From Bacillus timonensis (GTDB lineage Bacteria > Bacillota > Bacilli > Bacillales > Bacillaceae_L): 51,460 nucleotides of DNA. Under the pieces are notes generated by a model. It saw nothing but the letters and a program-made list of their open reading frames with translations, was not told the origin of the DNA and searched no databases. The position numbers and the translations under genes are program-made. Below are positions 24,339 through 33,030 of the stretch, in pieces; the first letter of the stretch is position 1, and each line of letters opens with the position of its first letter. The stretch spans positions 390,704 to 442,163 of the forward strand of contig NZ_HE610987.1 of the NCBI RefSeq assembly GCF_000285535.1, given 5' to 3'.

Positions 24339-26220
24339 GTTTTTTCAGGTATGTGATCAGTGCTTCTAGTAATGTATCAATTTGTTCTTGGATTCGGGCG
24401 TGGTTTGGAATTTCGGGTATGTTGAAGTTCTCGAGCAAATGGTGTTGTTCTACGGATTGGGCGATTGTTTCGAAAATGTATAAAAATTGCCCAATCTCCC
24501 CTTTTGTTAATGTGTGATTCCTAGCTCCCGCTTCAAGAAAATAGCCAAGCTGTTCCATTGAAAATAGTACAGGTGACAAGAGGCTTAGTGAAGCAATATT
24601 ATTGGGTATTTCTCCTAGCGCTGCTCCGTAAACGGTACGTAAATTATTTAAATTTGTCCTCATTTTATTTTTAAGATGTCTGTCATCGATAGTTGCACTG
24701 TTACTTGAAAAGATTTTATAAAATAACTGTGCTTGGCTACGAATGGTCTTGGACATCAAATGAGGAATTCGGCTTGAAGCAGTTTGACGCCCTACAAACA
24801 GCACCCCTACTATCCCAATGATACATCCGATGACGACATCGGTGATCCGGGCAGCTGCAAAATAGGGTAAATCGTTTAGTCTTGTTGTGCTTTCAGCAAT
24901 TAATATTGCATTCGGTGTAATAAAGGAAACAGCAAGTGCATAGTTCCGTACCATCAAAGATTCCGTAAAAAAGTTAAAGATGGCGATCAAAAGTGCAACA
25001 ATGATTGGTGCCGGACCCAGTGAAAGAATTATACCTGCAACAAAGATACCAACCAGTGTGCCAATTGACCTCTGTATGGAACGATGAAATGTACTGATAA
25101 TTGTGGAACCGAGCATAACCGATCCACATGACACCGGAATCCAGTAGGAACGCTCAAAATTGAAAGAAAACGCAATGATGGCAGAGATACCGAGCACAAC
25201 TGCATAGCGCAGTGATGTTAAAAAGACTAGTGAGTTTTTATCAAAAGCATCCAAAAATTGTTTTGCAACCGAATGCTTTATAAAAGGAATCTCCTGGTCG
25301 TCAACCGGTACGTACTCTTGTATCACATCAACTACTCCGACTATCTTATTAAACAGATTCCGTTCTATCCCTTCTAGTGTTACATCTGGAACCTCTATTT
25401 CATTCATCAGACTTTTTTTAGGTAGTGCTTGTGTGATTTGTTTTAGTAAATCAAGTATTTCAGGTGCGATTTTTGTTTTTCCACGAGACTCAATTTCCAA
25501 AATATCTCCCCATATGAAATGAGAAATGTCTTTCAATATGTATAACCGTTTAAAAGAGTCTGAACTTCGCCACGAAATATAGCCAGAGGAAAGTGTTGTT
25601 TCAACCTCCCTCAACGAAAACAAAGTACTTTCTTTCATCTCATCAAATTGGGAAGTCCCAATGGCTCCTGCTAATTTCGTTAATTCTACATAAATTCTGT
25701 GTATTACTTTTTTCTCTGGTTTATATGGATCTGAAAACCACCCAATCATCGCGACAATCCAAGAGACAACTCCCCCAAAAAACACAAAAGATGCACGTTG
25801 TAAGGCAGCATTTGGATCAATTTCCATGGCAGACGTCATTGCAAAAATAATGACGAAAAAGATTGACGCAGGACCTCTAATTTTTAAAGCACCAAAAATG
25901 AACGTACCAATTCCACCAATTAATCCTAAAATAAGCGCAAATAAAAAGGGAGAATCCGCAGTTAGGGTGCCTAGCCCCATTGATGTTGCCAATCCAAGCA
26001 TTACGAAAAACACCTTTTTTGCACGATGTTTATACGGATCATTGAAAACATACAAATAAGAGAATCCACCAATTCCCGCCAATAGCCCATATTGAAAGTG
26101 CCCTAGCAAAATTCCAATAATGATGGGAACCGAGGAACTAATGGCCGCTCCAATCGCCCTTCGCATCGGAAACGGCGTCCTATTAATTTTAAACGCATCC
26201 TTAACGATTGACGACGACAT
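24286..26220 (-). CDS. FUSC-family (aromatic acid exporter-like) membrane protein
   Basis: 644 residues with two membrane blocks, each about six helices (about 20-170 and 345-490), separated and followed by soluble helical regions. AVVLGISAIIAFSFNFERSY, then WIPVSCGSVMLG, is the typical second FUSC block. Homologues export fusaric acid, p-hydroxybenzoate or related aromatics; the substrate is unknown. ATG at 26220 (MSSSIVKDAF) follows AAGGAAGG; the longer frame to 26277 reads through a REP-like repeat. The last 15 codons (NHRDGSCGSFMSNNSD) also come from a repeat. Confidence 0.85.
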   Translation of the reverse strand: MSSSIVKDAFKINRTPFPMRRAIGAAISSSVPIIIGILLGHFQYGLLAGIGGFSYLYVFNDPYKHRAKKVFFVMLGLATSMGLGTLTADSPFLFALILGLIGGIGTFIFGALKIRGPASIFFVIIFAMTSAMEIDPNAALQRASFVFFGGVVSWIVAMIGWFSDPYKPEKKVIHRIYVELTKLAGAIGTSQFDEMKESTLFSLREVETTLSSGYISWRSSDSFKRLYILKDISHFIWGDILEIESRGKTKIAPEILDLLKQITQALPKKSLMNEIEVPDVTLEGIERNLFNKIVGVVDVIQEYVPVDDQEIPFIKHSVAKQFLDAFDKNSLVFLTSLRYAVVLGISAIIAFSFNFERSYWIPVSCGSVMLGSTIISTFHRSIQRSIGTLVGIFVAGIILSLGPAPIIVALLIAIFNFFTESLMVRNYALAVSFITPNAILIAESTTRLNDLPYFAAARITDVVIGCIIGIVGVLFVGRQTASSRIPHLMSKTIRSQAQLFYKIFSSNSATIDDRHLKNKMRTNLNNLRTVYGAALGEIPNNIASLSLLSPVLFSMEQLGYFLEAGARNHTLTKGEIGQFLYIFETIAQSVEQHHLLENFNIPEIPNHARIQEQIDTLLEALITYLKKRNHRDGSCGSFMSNNSD

Positions 26221-26245
26221 CCAAAAACCTTCCTTCTTGAACCAA

Positions 26246-26373
26246 GGGAACCAGGGGGACGGTTCTCTCGGCCCCAATAATCTGATTTATTGATAAAAGG
26301 GGCCGCAAGAACCGTCCCTGTGGCCCCTGATTTATTTGACAAAAGGAACCACAAGAACCGTCCCTGTGGTCCC
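26246..26373. repeat. REP-like repeats, three copies
   Basis: Forward copy 26246-26275 and reverse copies 26299-26327 and 26345-26373, separated by similar AT-rich spacers (CTGATTTATTGATAAAA; TGATTTATTTGACAAAA). Fills the space between the FUSC start and the TerC gene. Confidence 0.85.
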
Positions 26374-26414
26374 TATTAGCTTTGGCTTTGATTATGTCAA
26401 TTATGTAAAAGGAA

Positions 26415-26445
26415 AGGCCAAATCGGTGATCGATTTGGCCTCAGC
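26415..26445 (-). terminator. TerC gene terminator
   Basis: AGGCCAAATCG/CGATTTGGCCT stem, 11 bp after the TerC stop on the minus strand. Confidence 0.75.
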
Positions 26446-26451
26446 ATTTTA

Positions 26452-27171
26452 TTATGCGGTTTGTTGTAGTTTTTGTTTTTTTGCTGCGATTTTTTTATTT
26501 TTCACGTAGCCTAGCGTTAGTACAAGAATTGTTATTACAGCAGCTATGAAATATGTCACTGGTCCATGTTCGATATGAAGGAAGTTTGTTAAGCCCTCGT
26601 CTTTAAATACCATTTCTCCTGCTGTCCAAGCAAGAATACCTGCTCCAACATAAGCGATCCAAGCATATTTATTCATGGCTTTTACAATAAATTTAGAACC
26701 GAAAATCATAATTGGAATACTAATTAAAACACCAAGTGCAATCATACCAATGTGGCCATCGGCAGCACCTGCAACCGCAACGACATTATCAAGACTCATA
26801 ACAGCATCTGCCATAATAATGGTACCAATTGCTGCCATTATACCAGTTGAAGATTTCACATGTGCTTCACCCTCATCTTCAACTAATACCTTGTAGGCAA
26901 TGAAAAGAAGTAATAATCCACCAATTACATTCACAAATGGAATTTTTAATAAGTAAACAATGACGGCTGCAAATAAAATACGTAAAATTACAGCTCCGGC
27001 TGTTCCCCAAAAGATTGCTTTGTTTTGCTGATCTTTCGGAAGGTTTCTTGTTGCCATTGCAATCACAACAGCGTTGTCTCCAGATAAAATAATATCAATT
27101 GCAATGATTTTTAATAACGCAATTGTAGCTCCTGAAGAGATAGCTAGTCCAAGAATCGTTAGCATATCCAT
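26452..27171 (-). CDS. TerC-family membrane protein, YjbE type
   Basis: 239 residues, about seven helices. IIAIDIILSGDNAVVIAMAT (about 22-41) and MADAVMSLDNVVAVAGAADG (about 120-139) carry the two acidic membrane motifs of TerC proteins; the SGDNAVVIAMATRNLP wording is of the YjbE subgroup. Related B. subtilis proteins (MeeF, MeeY) export manganese to exoenzymes; YjbE is often under Mn riboswitch control elsewhere, but I see no such leader here. ATG at 27171 follows GAGGGGGG. Confidence 0.85.
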   Translation of the reverse strand: MDMLTILGLAISSGATIALLKIIAIDIILSGDNAVVIAMATRNLPKDQQNKAIFWGTAGAVILRILFAAVIVYLLKIPFVNVIGGLLLLFIAYKVLVEDEGEAHVKSSTGIMAAIGTIIMADAVMSLDNVVAVAGAADGHIGMIALGVLISIPIMIFGSKFIVKAMNKYAWIAYVGAGILAWTAGEMVFKDEGLTNFLHIEHGPVTYFIAAVITILVLTLGYVKNKKIAAKKQKLQQTA

Positions 27172-27349
27172 AGGGTAATTCCCCCCTCAATTAATATCGT
27201 AAAATAACTAAACAATAAATACATAATCTAGCATACTCCTATTTTTTTTCACTTTCAATAGAACTCTTATGATTCTTGCTTACAAACCTACCAAAATTAA
27301 CCACAGGTTTTTCCATTTTAAATGATCATACTATTTTAGTATAACACCC

Positions 27350-27400
27350 TTGACATAACACCTTTTGGTTTCATATAATAAAATACAGAACCAAATGGTT
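27350..27400 (+). promoter_or_regulatory. Promoter and ArsR-type operator
   Basis: TTGACA (27350-27355), 18-bp spacer, TATAAT (27374-27379). A perfect palindrome AACCAAATGGTT (27389-27400) lies at the expected transcription start region and is a likely site for the ArsR protein encoded downstream. Confidence 0.65.
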
Positions 27401-27429
27401 TCACATTTATTTTAAAAGGAGAATCAATT

Positions 27430-27846
27430 ATGGCAAAAGTACCTGATATAAAACAAACTATTTTAATTGAAGCACCTATTCAAAACGTATGGAATCTTGT
27501 ATCAACCGGCGAAGCCATCGGCACATGGTTTATGCCAAATGATTTAGTTGCAAAGGAAGGTCACGAATTTCATATTCAATCTCCATTTGGTCCTTCTCCA
27601 TGTAAGGTATTAGAGGTTGAACCACCTCACCGCCTAACATTTTCTTGGGACACAGAAGGCTGGTTTGTTGAGTTTCTTTTGAAAGAAGTCGATGGGAAAA
27701 CAGAGTTTACCCTCATTCATGGCGGCTGGAAAGATTCTGAAGAAGTCATTGGAAAAGCAAATCGAACTGCTGCAGAAGTTCGTGAAACAATGAATGGTGG
27801 TTGGGCTGGTATTGTGCAAAAACTACGTCAGGTGGCGACAAATTAG
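27430..27846 (+). CDS. SRPBCC (AHSA1-like) protein
   Basis: 138 residues. [40 protein letters not shown] and [20 protein letters not shown] are typical of the AHSA1/SRPBCC helix-grip fold with a hydrophobic ligand pocket. Ligand unknown. It precedes and overlaps the ArsR gene by one base; in many genomes such pairs are arranged regulator first. ATG at 27430 has AAAAGGAG upstream. Confidence 0.88.
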   Translation: MAKVPDIKQTILIEAPIQNVWNLVSTGEAIGTWFMPNDLVAKEGHEFHIQSPFGPSPCKVLEVEPPHRLTFSWDTEGWFVEFLLKEVDGKTEFTLIHGGWKDSEEVIGKANRTAAEVRETMNGGWAGIVQKLRQVATN

Positions 27847-28211
27847 TGGCAGAGTCTGCTCAAAAATATGACGTGTTTCAAGCAATCGCAGACCCAACAC
27901 GCAGAGAAGTACTAAGGTTACTCTCCAAAAAGGAACTTCCTATTTCGGAAATTACTAGCCATTTTTCAATGAGCCGAACGGCTGTGGCAAAGCATCTTCA
28001 TATCCTTTCCGAAGCAAATCTAGTGAGTGGGAAAAAGGTAGGAAGGGAAAAACGCTATCGCCTCCAACCCGAATCATTTTCAGAGTTGCATGAATGGCTC
28101 GCGTATTTCGATCAGTTCTGGAATAATAAACTATCGATATTGAAGCATATCGCCGAGAACGGTCAAAGTGGCGGGCTAAAAGTTGTAAAGGCAGAAATAG
28201 CTGATGAATAA
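27846..28211 (+). CDS. ArsR-family regulator
   Basis: 121 residues. DPTRREVLRLLSKKELPISE and SMSRTAVAKHLHILSEANLV form the winged helix of the ArsR family, followed by KVGREKRYRLQPES (wing). No metal-binding cysteines are seen, so it is the SRPBCC-partner type. GTG start at 27846 overlaps the preceding stop (TAGTG), with AGGTGG about 10 bp upstream; translation is probably coupled. It likely autoregulates through the palindrome at 27389. Confidence 0.87.
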   Translation: MAESAQKYDVFQAIADPTRREVLRLLSKKELPISEITSHFSMSRTAVAKHLHILSEANLVSGKKVGREKRYRLQPESFSELHEWLAYFDQFWNNKLSILKHIAENGQSGGLKVVKAEIADE

Positions 28212-28345
28212 GCTGGAGGAAAGACTATCAGTTCGGGCTATGGTCGCGTTCGGTTTTACATTCTCTCGATATAAACTTGTGCTTGAGCTCTAGCAACTTG
28301 ATATTCTTTACTACCCCGAATTTCGCTCAGGCGCAACTCAATTTT

Positions 28346-28373
28346 GGTCCTTCATCATCCATAATGAAGGACC
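28346..28373 (+). terminator. Terminator after arsR-type gene
   Basis: GGTCCTTCAT/ATGAAGGACC perfect stem at 28346-28373. T-run is weak. The ATGAAGGAC arm resembles the 52-bp tandem repeat at 13263. Confidence 0.5.
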
Positions 28374-28398
28374 TTCAACTATTCTCCTAAAGCAAAAA

Positions 28399-28421
28399 GG
28401 TCTTCATATGATATGAAGACC
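28399..28421 (-). terminator. Kinase terminator overlapping its stop codon
   Basis: GGTCTTCATAT/ATATGAAGACC with a one-base loop, followed by TTTTT on the minus strand. The TGA stop is inside it. Confidence 0.75.
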
Positions 28422-29582
28422 CTCTTCTATGATAGGCAATGAAATTTCAACGGTTGTTCCCTCGTTTTCGACACTATTGATTGCCATTTGACCGCCGTGT
28501 TCTTGGATGATGGTTTGGCAAATCATGAGACCGAGTCCGGTCCCTTTTTCCTTTGTGGTATAGAAGGCCCTACCAATCCTTGGAAGCTTATCCGCCGGTA
28601 TTCCGGAGCCATTGTCAGCAATATGAATCATTGCATTGCCTCCTTTTGAATATACTGAAATATCGATGAGTCCCCCATCTTCAATCGCTTCAATACTATT
28701 TTTCAAGATATTGATGAAAACTTGTTTCAGCTTGTTCTCCTCACAATGAATGAACACGCCTTTCAAATCATGATAGGATGTCTTAATCTGGATATTGTGG
28801 AGAATTGCCTGGGTGTCTAACAAAAACACAACCTCATTCAGCACATTTGTGATTTTTTGTTTTCGTAATTGTAGCTTTTTGGGCTTTGCGAGCAACAGCA
28901 TCTCATCAACAATCGTATTAATCCGGTCAATTTCAGATACCATAATCTCGGAATAGGCGTTTGTTTTCTCTGCCTGCAAAAGTTGCACAAACCCTTTTAA
29001 GCTAGTGAGTGGATTTCGAATTTCGTGCGCGATGCCAGCTGCCATTTCCCCTACCATCGTAAGCTTATCCGATTGTTGAATGAACTCCTCACCCTTTTTT
29101 ACCTCTGTTATGTCCCTAACGACGATATATTCACAACTTTCCCCTTGAAAAGTAATTGGCATCAATTTTATTTCGACATCCATTTCACCTAAAGTAGGGT
29201 GGTCAATTTTTCCCTCCGTAATTTTTTTAAACTTATGTCCTTTTTCAATTTTCCTAGTCGATTTTCCAGGTTCATATTGAATAAAATCTTTCAGTGAATG
29301 CCCAATAACCGACTTCTCATTATCGGCACCAATAAGATATTTCCCCGTATCATTGATATAAACGATTTTCCCAGCCCGCTTAAGCAAAATCGCATATGGT
29401 GAATTTTCCACCAAAAAGCGAAACTCTCGATTTTTGCGTGATTCATAGATGGATAGTAGTGAAGCGATGAGTGCAATTATTAAAAGATAAGGTTCCCAAC
29501 GGTTCATGAATCCGGCATAAAAGATCTGACCCAAGAACAAAATCACACAACATAGAAAAATTGAAAATTTAACGCTTTCCAT
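28404..29582 (-). CDS. Membrane sensor histidine kinase, sporulation-kinase type
   Basis: 392 residues: two N-terminal membrane helices (about 8-45), PAS domain (about 52-165), HisKA with MAAGIAHEIRNPLTSLKGFV (phospho-His near 192), and HATPase_c with N box NILKNSIEA, G1 DNGSGIP, G2 GTGLGLM. The PAS-HisKA arrangement and H-box wording resemble the B. subtilis KinB/KinE sporulation kinases that feed the Spo0F-Spo0A phosphorelay. No response regulator lies next to it, consistent with an orphan phosphorelay kinase. A terminator-like hairpin is in its leader at 29640. Confidence 0.85.
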   Translation of the reverse strand: MESVKFSIFLCCVILFLGQIFYAGFMNRWEPYLLIIALIASLLSIYESRKNREFRFLVENSPYAILLKRAGKIVYINDTGKYLIGADNEKSVIGHSLKDFIQYEPGKSTRKIEKGHKFKKITEGKIDHPTLGEMDVEIKLMPITFQGESCEYIVVRDITEVKKGEEFIQQSDKLTMVGEMAAGIAHEIRNPLTSLKGFVQLLQAEKTNAYSEIMVSEIDRINTIVDEMLLLAKPKKLQLRKQKITNVLNEVVFLLDTQAILHNIQIKTSYHDLKGVFIHCEENKLKQVFINILKNSIEAIEDGGLIDISVYSKGGNAMIHIADNGSGIPADKLPRIGRAFYTTKEKGTGLGLMICQTIIQEHGGQMAINSVENEGTTVEISLPIIEEGLHII

Positions 29583-29639
29583 CTTCTAATTCCCATTTCT
29601 CTCCAACCTTTTCTCTCTATATTTACTAAAAAAGAAAAA

Positions 29640-29665
29640 GCCTAACCTCAGAATTGAAGTTAGGC
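29640..29665 (-). terminator. Hairpin between DUF2294 gene A and kinase
   Basis: GCCTAACCTC/GAAGTTAGGC followed by a T-rich run on the minus strand, 58 bp before the kinase ATG. Same sequence family as the hairpin at 31255. Confidence 0.75.
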
Positions 29666-29709
29666 CATGACGAAGGCTTGCCCAAAAGACATCCTCGCAT
29701 TTACCATCT

Positions 29710-30390
29710 TTATTTTAAAATAAAACAAATTAAGCTGTTATCATTCTTAAAATTCCAATCAATAAATATATCGGTAACTGATCTATGAAAAACTTGGTCA
29801 AATTTCCCATGACGATGGAAGTAACTTTTTTCAAGTTCATCCTTTGTAAAATGGAGTTCCTTCTCAAAGCCTGCTTCGATTAATGCCTTTTCAATCGGAA
29901 CCAAAATCCCTTCGCGCTTTACAATAAAAATCTTTGGAGTAATCTGAAAACTCAACGTTTCCTCAGGTGTTTTTTCAACAAGACAGCTAATTCGTTCGAC
30001 TTCAGATTCAAGCAGTAAAAAATTGACTTCTTCATTCTTTTCCATGGGAACTAATGTTTGATCTAATTCTGCAATAATGACGCCCGTGTTATTAGGAAAG
30101 TTCCAATCATGAGAAAAGACCTTTACCTCAGTTTCAAGAGTCACCTGGAATACACCTTTTAATTCCGCTAAAATGCTTTTGATCACAACATCCCTTGCAC
30201 GGTCCACCTGAATATGCTGATTCTCTTGTAAAAGAACCTCTTCCATTGGTGAGACAAAGCCACGAATATGTAGGACTAAGAAATGGTCCGCCGTACCTGC
30301 AAAACACGATTCAGGTCCTCGTCCAAATTTACTTCGAAGAAGCTTACTTGTGTAACTGCTTATGTATTTTAATTTTTCTTGTAAATTCAA
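29710..30390 (-). CDS. DUF2294 (MpsC-like) protein A
   Basis: 226 residues. First half: SKLLRSKFGRGPESCFAGTA to VFSHDWNFPNNTGVIIAEL; second half: FIVKREGILVPIEKALIEAG to IFIDWNFKNDNSLICFIL. Both halves end in a DWNF motif, so the protein is an internal duplication of the DUF2294/MpsC domain. The family is soluble and of uncertain role; the MpsC name comes from a staphylococcal Na+ membrane-potential system, whose partners are absent here. It is the downstream member of a tandem pair. Confidence 0.8.
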   Translation of the reverse strand: MNLQEKLKYISSYTSKLLRSKFGRGPESCFAGTADHFLVLHIRGFVSPMEEVLLQENQHIQVDRARDVVIKSILAELKGVFQVTLETEVKVFSHDWNFPNNTGVIIAELDQTLVPMEKNEEVNFLLLESEVERISCLVEKTPEETLSFQITPKIFIVKREGILVPIEKALIEAGFEKELHFTKDELEKSYFHRHGKFDQVFHRSVTDIFIDWNFKNDNSLICFILK

Positions 30391-30534
30391 GTCATTCCCA
30401 CCTTTAGGGAATTCTCCACAATAACTAATGACCTCATATTCATCAGCCTTTATTATTGTAGCATCGTTTCCCTTTCATTTCCATGTTTACCATATAGTTT
30501 GTCTATTTTGGTGGGAATTATTAGACCAACCTCA

Positions 30535-31230
30535 CTAACAATAAAAGATTTTATAACTTTCATCGGTTTCGTAATTCCAAATCATAAAAATATCGCGAAT
30601 TTCATTGTTGATGATTTTATTAAATCGTTTTATATTTGCATCGTACTTTTTTCGGATGTTATTTTCTCTTTCTTCCAGGATGTGCATTCCTTTTTCAATC
30701 AGTATTTTTTCGATTGGAAGGATATATCCAGCACATCTAATGATATAAATCCTTTCACCTATCTTTGTAAACTCCATCTCATTAGGGTGATATCGATAGA
30801 ACTCACTTTGCTTGCTAATTTCATTTCGAAGGAACATAAATTCAAGCGAATTTTCTAGTTCGATTTTCTCTGTTGGTTTGACCACGGCAAGTAATACCCC
30901 GGTATTTTTTCGAAAGTTCCAATCTTGATATATTTCGATGATTGGTTTCTCACACATTTCTTCTAACGTTTCCTGTATTGGGTCTAAAAGGTCTGCCATT
31001 ATTTTCTTACGAATCTTAGCAGCAGTCGCAAAATCGTCTTTTATTACAAGCTCATATTCGATTTTTGTCATGAACTTTTTGATATGGACGACAATATATT
31101 GATCGGAAATCGAGGTATAACAAGTTTCCGGACCCTTCCCAAATTTTGATTTTATTAGTTTGCTAACATAGCTACTAATATGTGTTAATTCTTCCTGTTT
31201 TATAATGATGCTTCTTGACATGCGATTCAT
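30535..31230 (-). CDS. DUF2294 (MpsC-like) protein B
   Basis: 231 residues, paralogue of the neighbouring gene. ISSYVSKLIKSKFGKGPETC and IEIYQDWNFRKNTGVLLAVV mark the first half, IIRCAGYILPIEKILIEKGM and IFMIWNYETDESYKIFYC the second. Start uncertain: AGGAGG is only 3 bp before the ATG at 31230 and 12 bp before the ATG at 31221. A strong terminator-type hairpin ends just upstream of the ribosome site (31255-31291). Confidence 0.78.
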   Translation of the reverse strand: MNRMSRSIIIKQEELTHISSYVSKLIKSKFGKGPETCYTSISDQYIVVHIKKFMTKIEYELVIKDDFATAAKIRKKIMADLLDPIQETLEEMCEKPIIEIYQDWNFRKNTGVLLAVVKPTEKIELENSLEFMFLRNEISKQSEFYRYHPNEMEFTKIGERIYIIRCAGYILPIEKILIEKGMHILEERENNIRKKYDANIKRFNKIINNEIRDIFMIWNYETDESYKIFYC

Positions 31231-31254
31231 AATCCTCCTAAAACGCAATAAAAA

Positions 31255-31291
31255 ATGGCCTAACCTCTACAAAAAATAGAAGTTAGGCCAT
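31255..31291 (-). terminator. Hairpin just upstream of DUF2294 gene B
   Basis: ATGGCCTAACCTCTA/TAGAAGTTAGGCCAT (15-bp stem, one mismatch) followed by TTTTTT on the minus strand, 25 bp before the start. It can serve as terminator of the flippase gene or as a leader attenuator. Confidence 0.8.
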
Positions 31292-31453
31292 GGTTAGACT
31301 TATTATTGATATTCTACCATTTACCATTCTTTACGGACTGCATTTTAAATTTTTCATCGTTTCTGCTTACTCATAATAAATGGGATTAATGACAGCTAGA
31401 CATTAATCTTGCTCATTATATCACGAGGTCATTTTTTAAACAAACAAATTGTA

Positions 31454-32782
31454 TTATGAAGCCGTATGCAAAAACTTCGTAGAAAAAACGGATACACCAA
31501 TTTTTCTACAGATCGTTACGTAATGCATTAAGGCTAGTAAAACAGCTCCCATATTCATGCCAATAATGATTCCTTCCATTTGTAATGTTTGAAGTGAACC
31601 CAAAACGAACATAATCGCAAAAGAAACAACGGTTGACCACACATTATGGATAAATGCATCCTTTACCAAACCTAATCCGATTAAATAAGCTTGCATGGGG
31701 ATTAAAAAGAAATGGAATAGAAAATATGGCCATAGCATTTGCAAATATACGGTTGCTGCTGATGATTCAAAGAAAATTTGCGTGAGTGGTTCAGCAAAAT
31801 AGTAAAAAACCACACAGGCAGGGATTCCGTACAGGAACGTCATTCTCATAACCTGTTTTAACAAGTTTTGTAACATCGGCATATCTCTCTTAGCATAGGT
31901 TTCAGAAACAGTTGGTATTAACACGATGAGTAACGAATGAGCAATGAACGCTGGAAAGAATCCAATTGTTAATGCTACACCAGTCATCAATCCAAAGTGC
32001 TCAGTTGCAACCGCTGCAGGCATGCCTGCTTTTAAAAGAGCTGCTTTGATTAAAAATGGCTGAACTGCATGTGAAATTGCGTGAAATATCCGCATTCCGG
32101 TTGTCGGCAAGGAAACAGCAAGTAGGTTTTGCCGAACAGCCCTTCCACTTAACGATGATGTCGGTCTTTGGCCAAGTTTTCGATAATGAACGATATATTC
32201 AAAACCTAAATAGCCAAATACGATTAAATCACTTGCAACAAGTGTACATAGTGCAATAAGGATTGATGTATGAATTTCAAATTCTAGCAACTGATAAATA
32301 AACACGAGTAAGATTAATTGAACTGCTTTACGTAGAAAATTGGCAAACGCGATTCGGCCCATCGATTGAATCCCCATAAAGTATCCCCTAGCAATCGATA
32401 AAAACGAAACAATTGGAATAAATAAAATGACTAACCATCTAACAAATGGATGGTAATCATCGAAAACGGGAATTACCGGAAGGATTACAAATGCGAGCGA
32501 AATAATAATTGCTGTAAAGACGGTTGTTAGCACGGTGGCATGTTTTAGCATACTCCGATGGTACCTATCCTCTTTTTCAGCAATAAATTTTGAGATGGAT
32601 ACAGGCAGCTCAAGACTCGCTAAAATGACAACTAAAAAAATGGATGGCAAAATTGTCATATATAACCCCATTCCATGCCCACCGAGCTCTTTTGCCAGAA
32701 CGAGATTGATTAAAAATTCAACACACTCACCTATAAAAGCTGCGATCATCAGTAACAATGCACCTTTAAAAAATGTCTTCAT
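31454..32782 (-). CDS. SpoVB/YkvU-like polysaccharide flippase
   Basis: 442 residues and twelve to fourteen predicted helices of the MOP (MATE/MurJ/PST) superfamily. It starts MKTFFKGALLLMIAAFIGEC and has LELPVSISKFIAEKEDRYHR, typical of the SpoVB/YkvU/YabM group involved in spore cortex or envelope polymer export. SpoVB itself is longer, so YkvU-like is the better guess. Single gene, opposite to yfmM. Confidence 0.82.
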   Translation of the reverse strand: MKTFFKGALLLMIAAFIGECVEFLINLVLAKELGGHGMGLYMTILPSIFLVVILASLELPVSISKFIAEKEDRYHRSMLKHATVLTTVFTAIIISLAFVILPVIPVFDDYHPFVRWLVILFIPIVSFLSIARGYFMGIQSMGRIAFANFLRKAVQLILLVFIYQLLEFEIHTSILIALCTLVASDLIVFGYLGFEYIVHYRKLGQRPTSSLSGRAVRQNLLAVSLPTTGMRIFHAISHAVQPFLIKAALLKAGMPAAVATEHFGLMTGVALTIGFFPAFIAHSLLIVLIPTVSETYAKRDMPMLQNLLKQVMRMTFLYGIPACVVFYYFAEPLTQIFFESSAATVYLQMLWPYFLFHFFLIPMQAYLIGLGLVKDAFIHNVWSTVVSFAIMFVLGSLQTLQMEGIIIGMNMGAVLLALMHYVTICRKIGVSVFSTKFLHTAS

Positions 32783-32929
32783 CCTGTAGCCCCTTATCTG
32801 TTATTTTCAGTACTATATAAATATGAGACAAGTCTCCAAATTATTTGACGAAAAGAAAATTTTTACTCCAATACTAATAAAGTTCCCTTTCCAACCCCTT
32901 GTTTTCTCGTTTATAATCGGTATATGTGT

Positions 32930-33012
32930 GAACCATAGGGACGGTTCTGTTGGTCCCTATTTATTTTAATTTTTCGAAAACAAGGGACCAGAGGAACCGT
33001 CCCCCTGGTCCC
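32930..33012. repeat. REP-like repeats, inverted pair
   Basis: Forward copy 32930-32957 (AGGGACGGTTCTGTTGG core) and reverse copy 32984-33012 (GAGGAACCGTCCCC core), separated by 26 AT-rich bp, ending 18 bp before the yfmM ATG. Confidence 0.85.
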
Positions 33013-33030
33013 AGAAAAAGGTGTATATAG

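Noticed and set aside
27172-27429. Manganese (yybP-ykoY) riboswitch before the TerC/YjbE gene
   Set aside because: The minus-strand leader is short and AT-rich and lacks the conserved riboswitch core.
31255-31448. Cyclic di-GMP riboswitch upstream of DUF2294 gene B
   Set aside because: GGCCTAA is shared with GEMM riboswitches, but the rest of the core is missing; the hairpin is an ordinary terminator shape.
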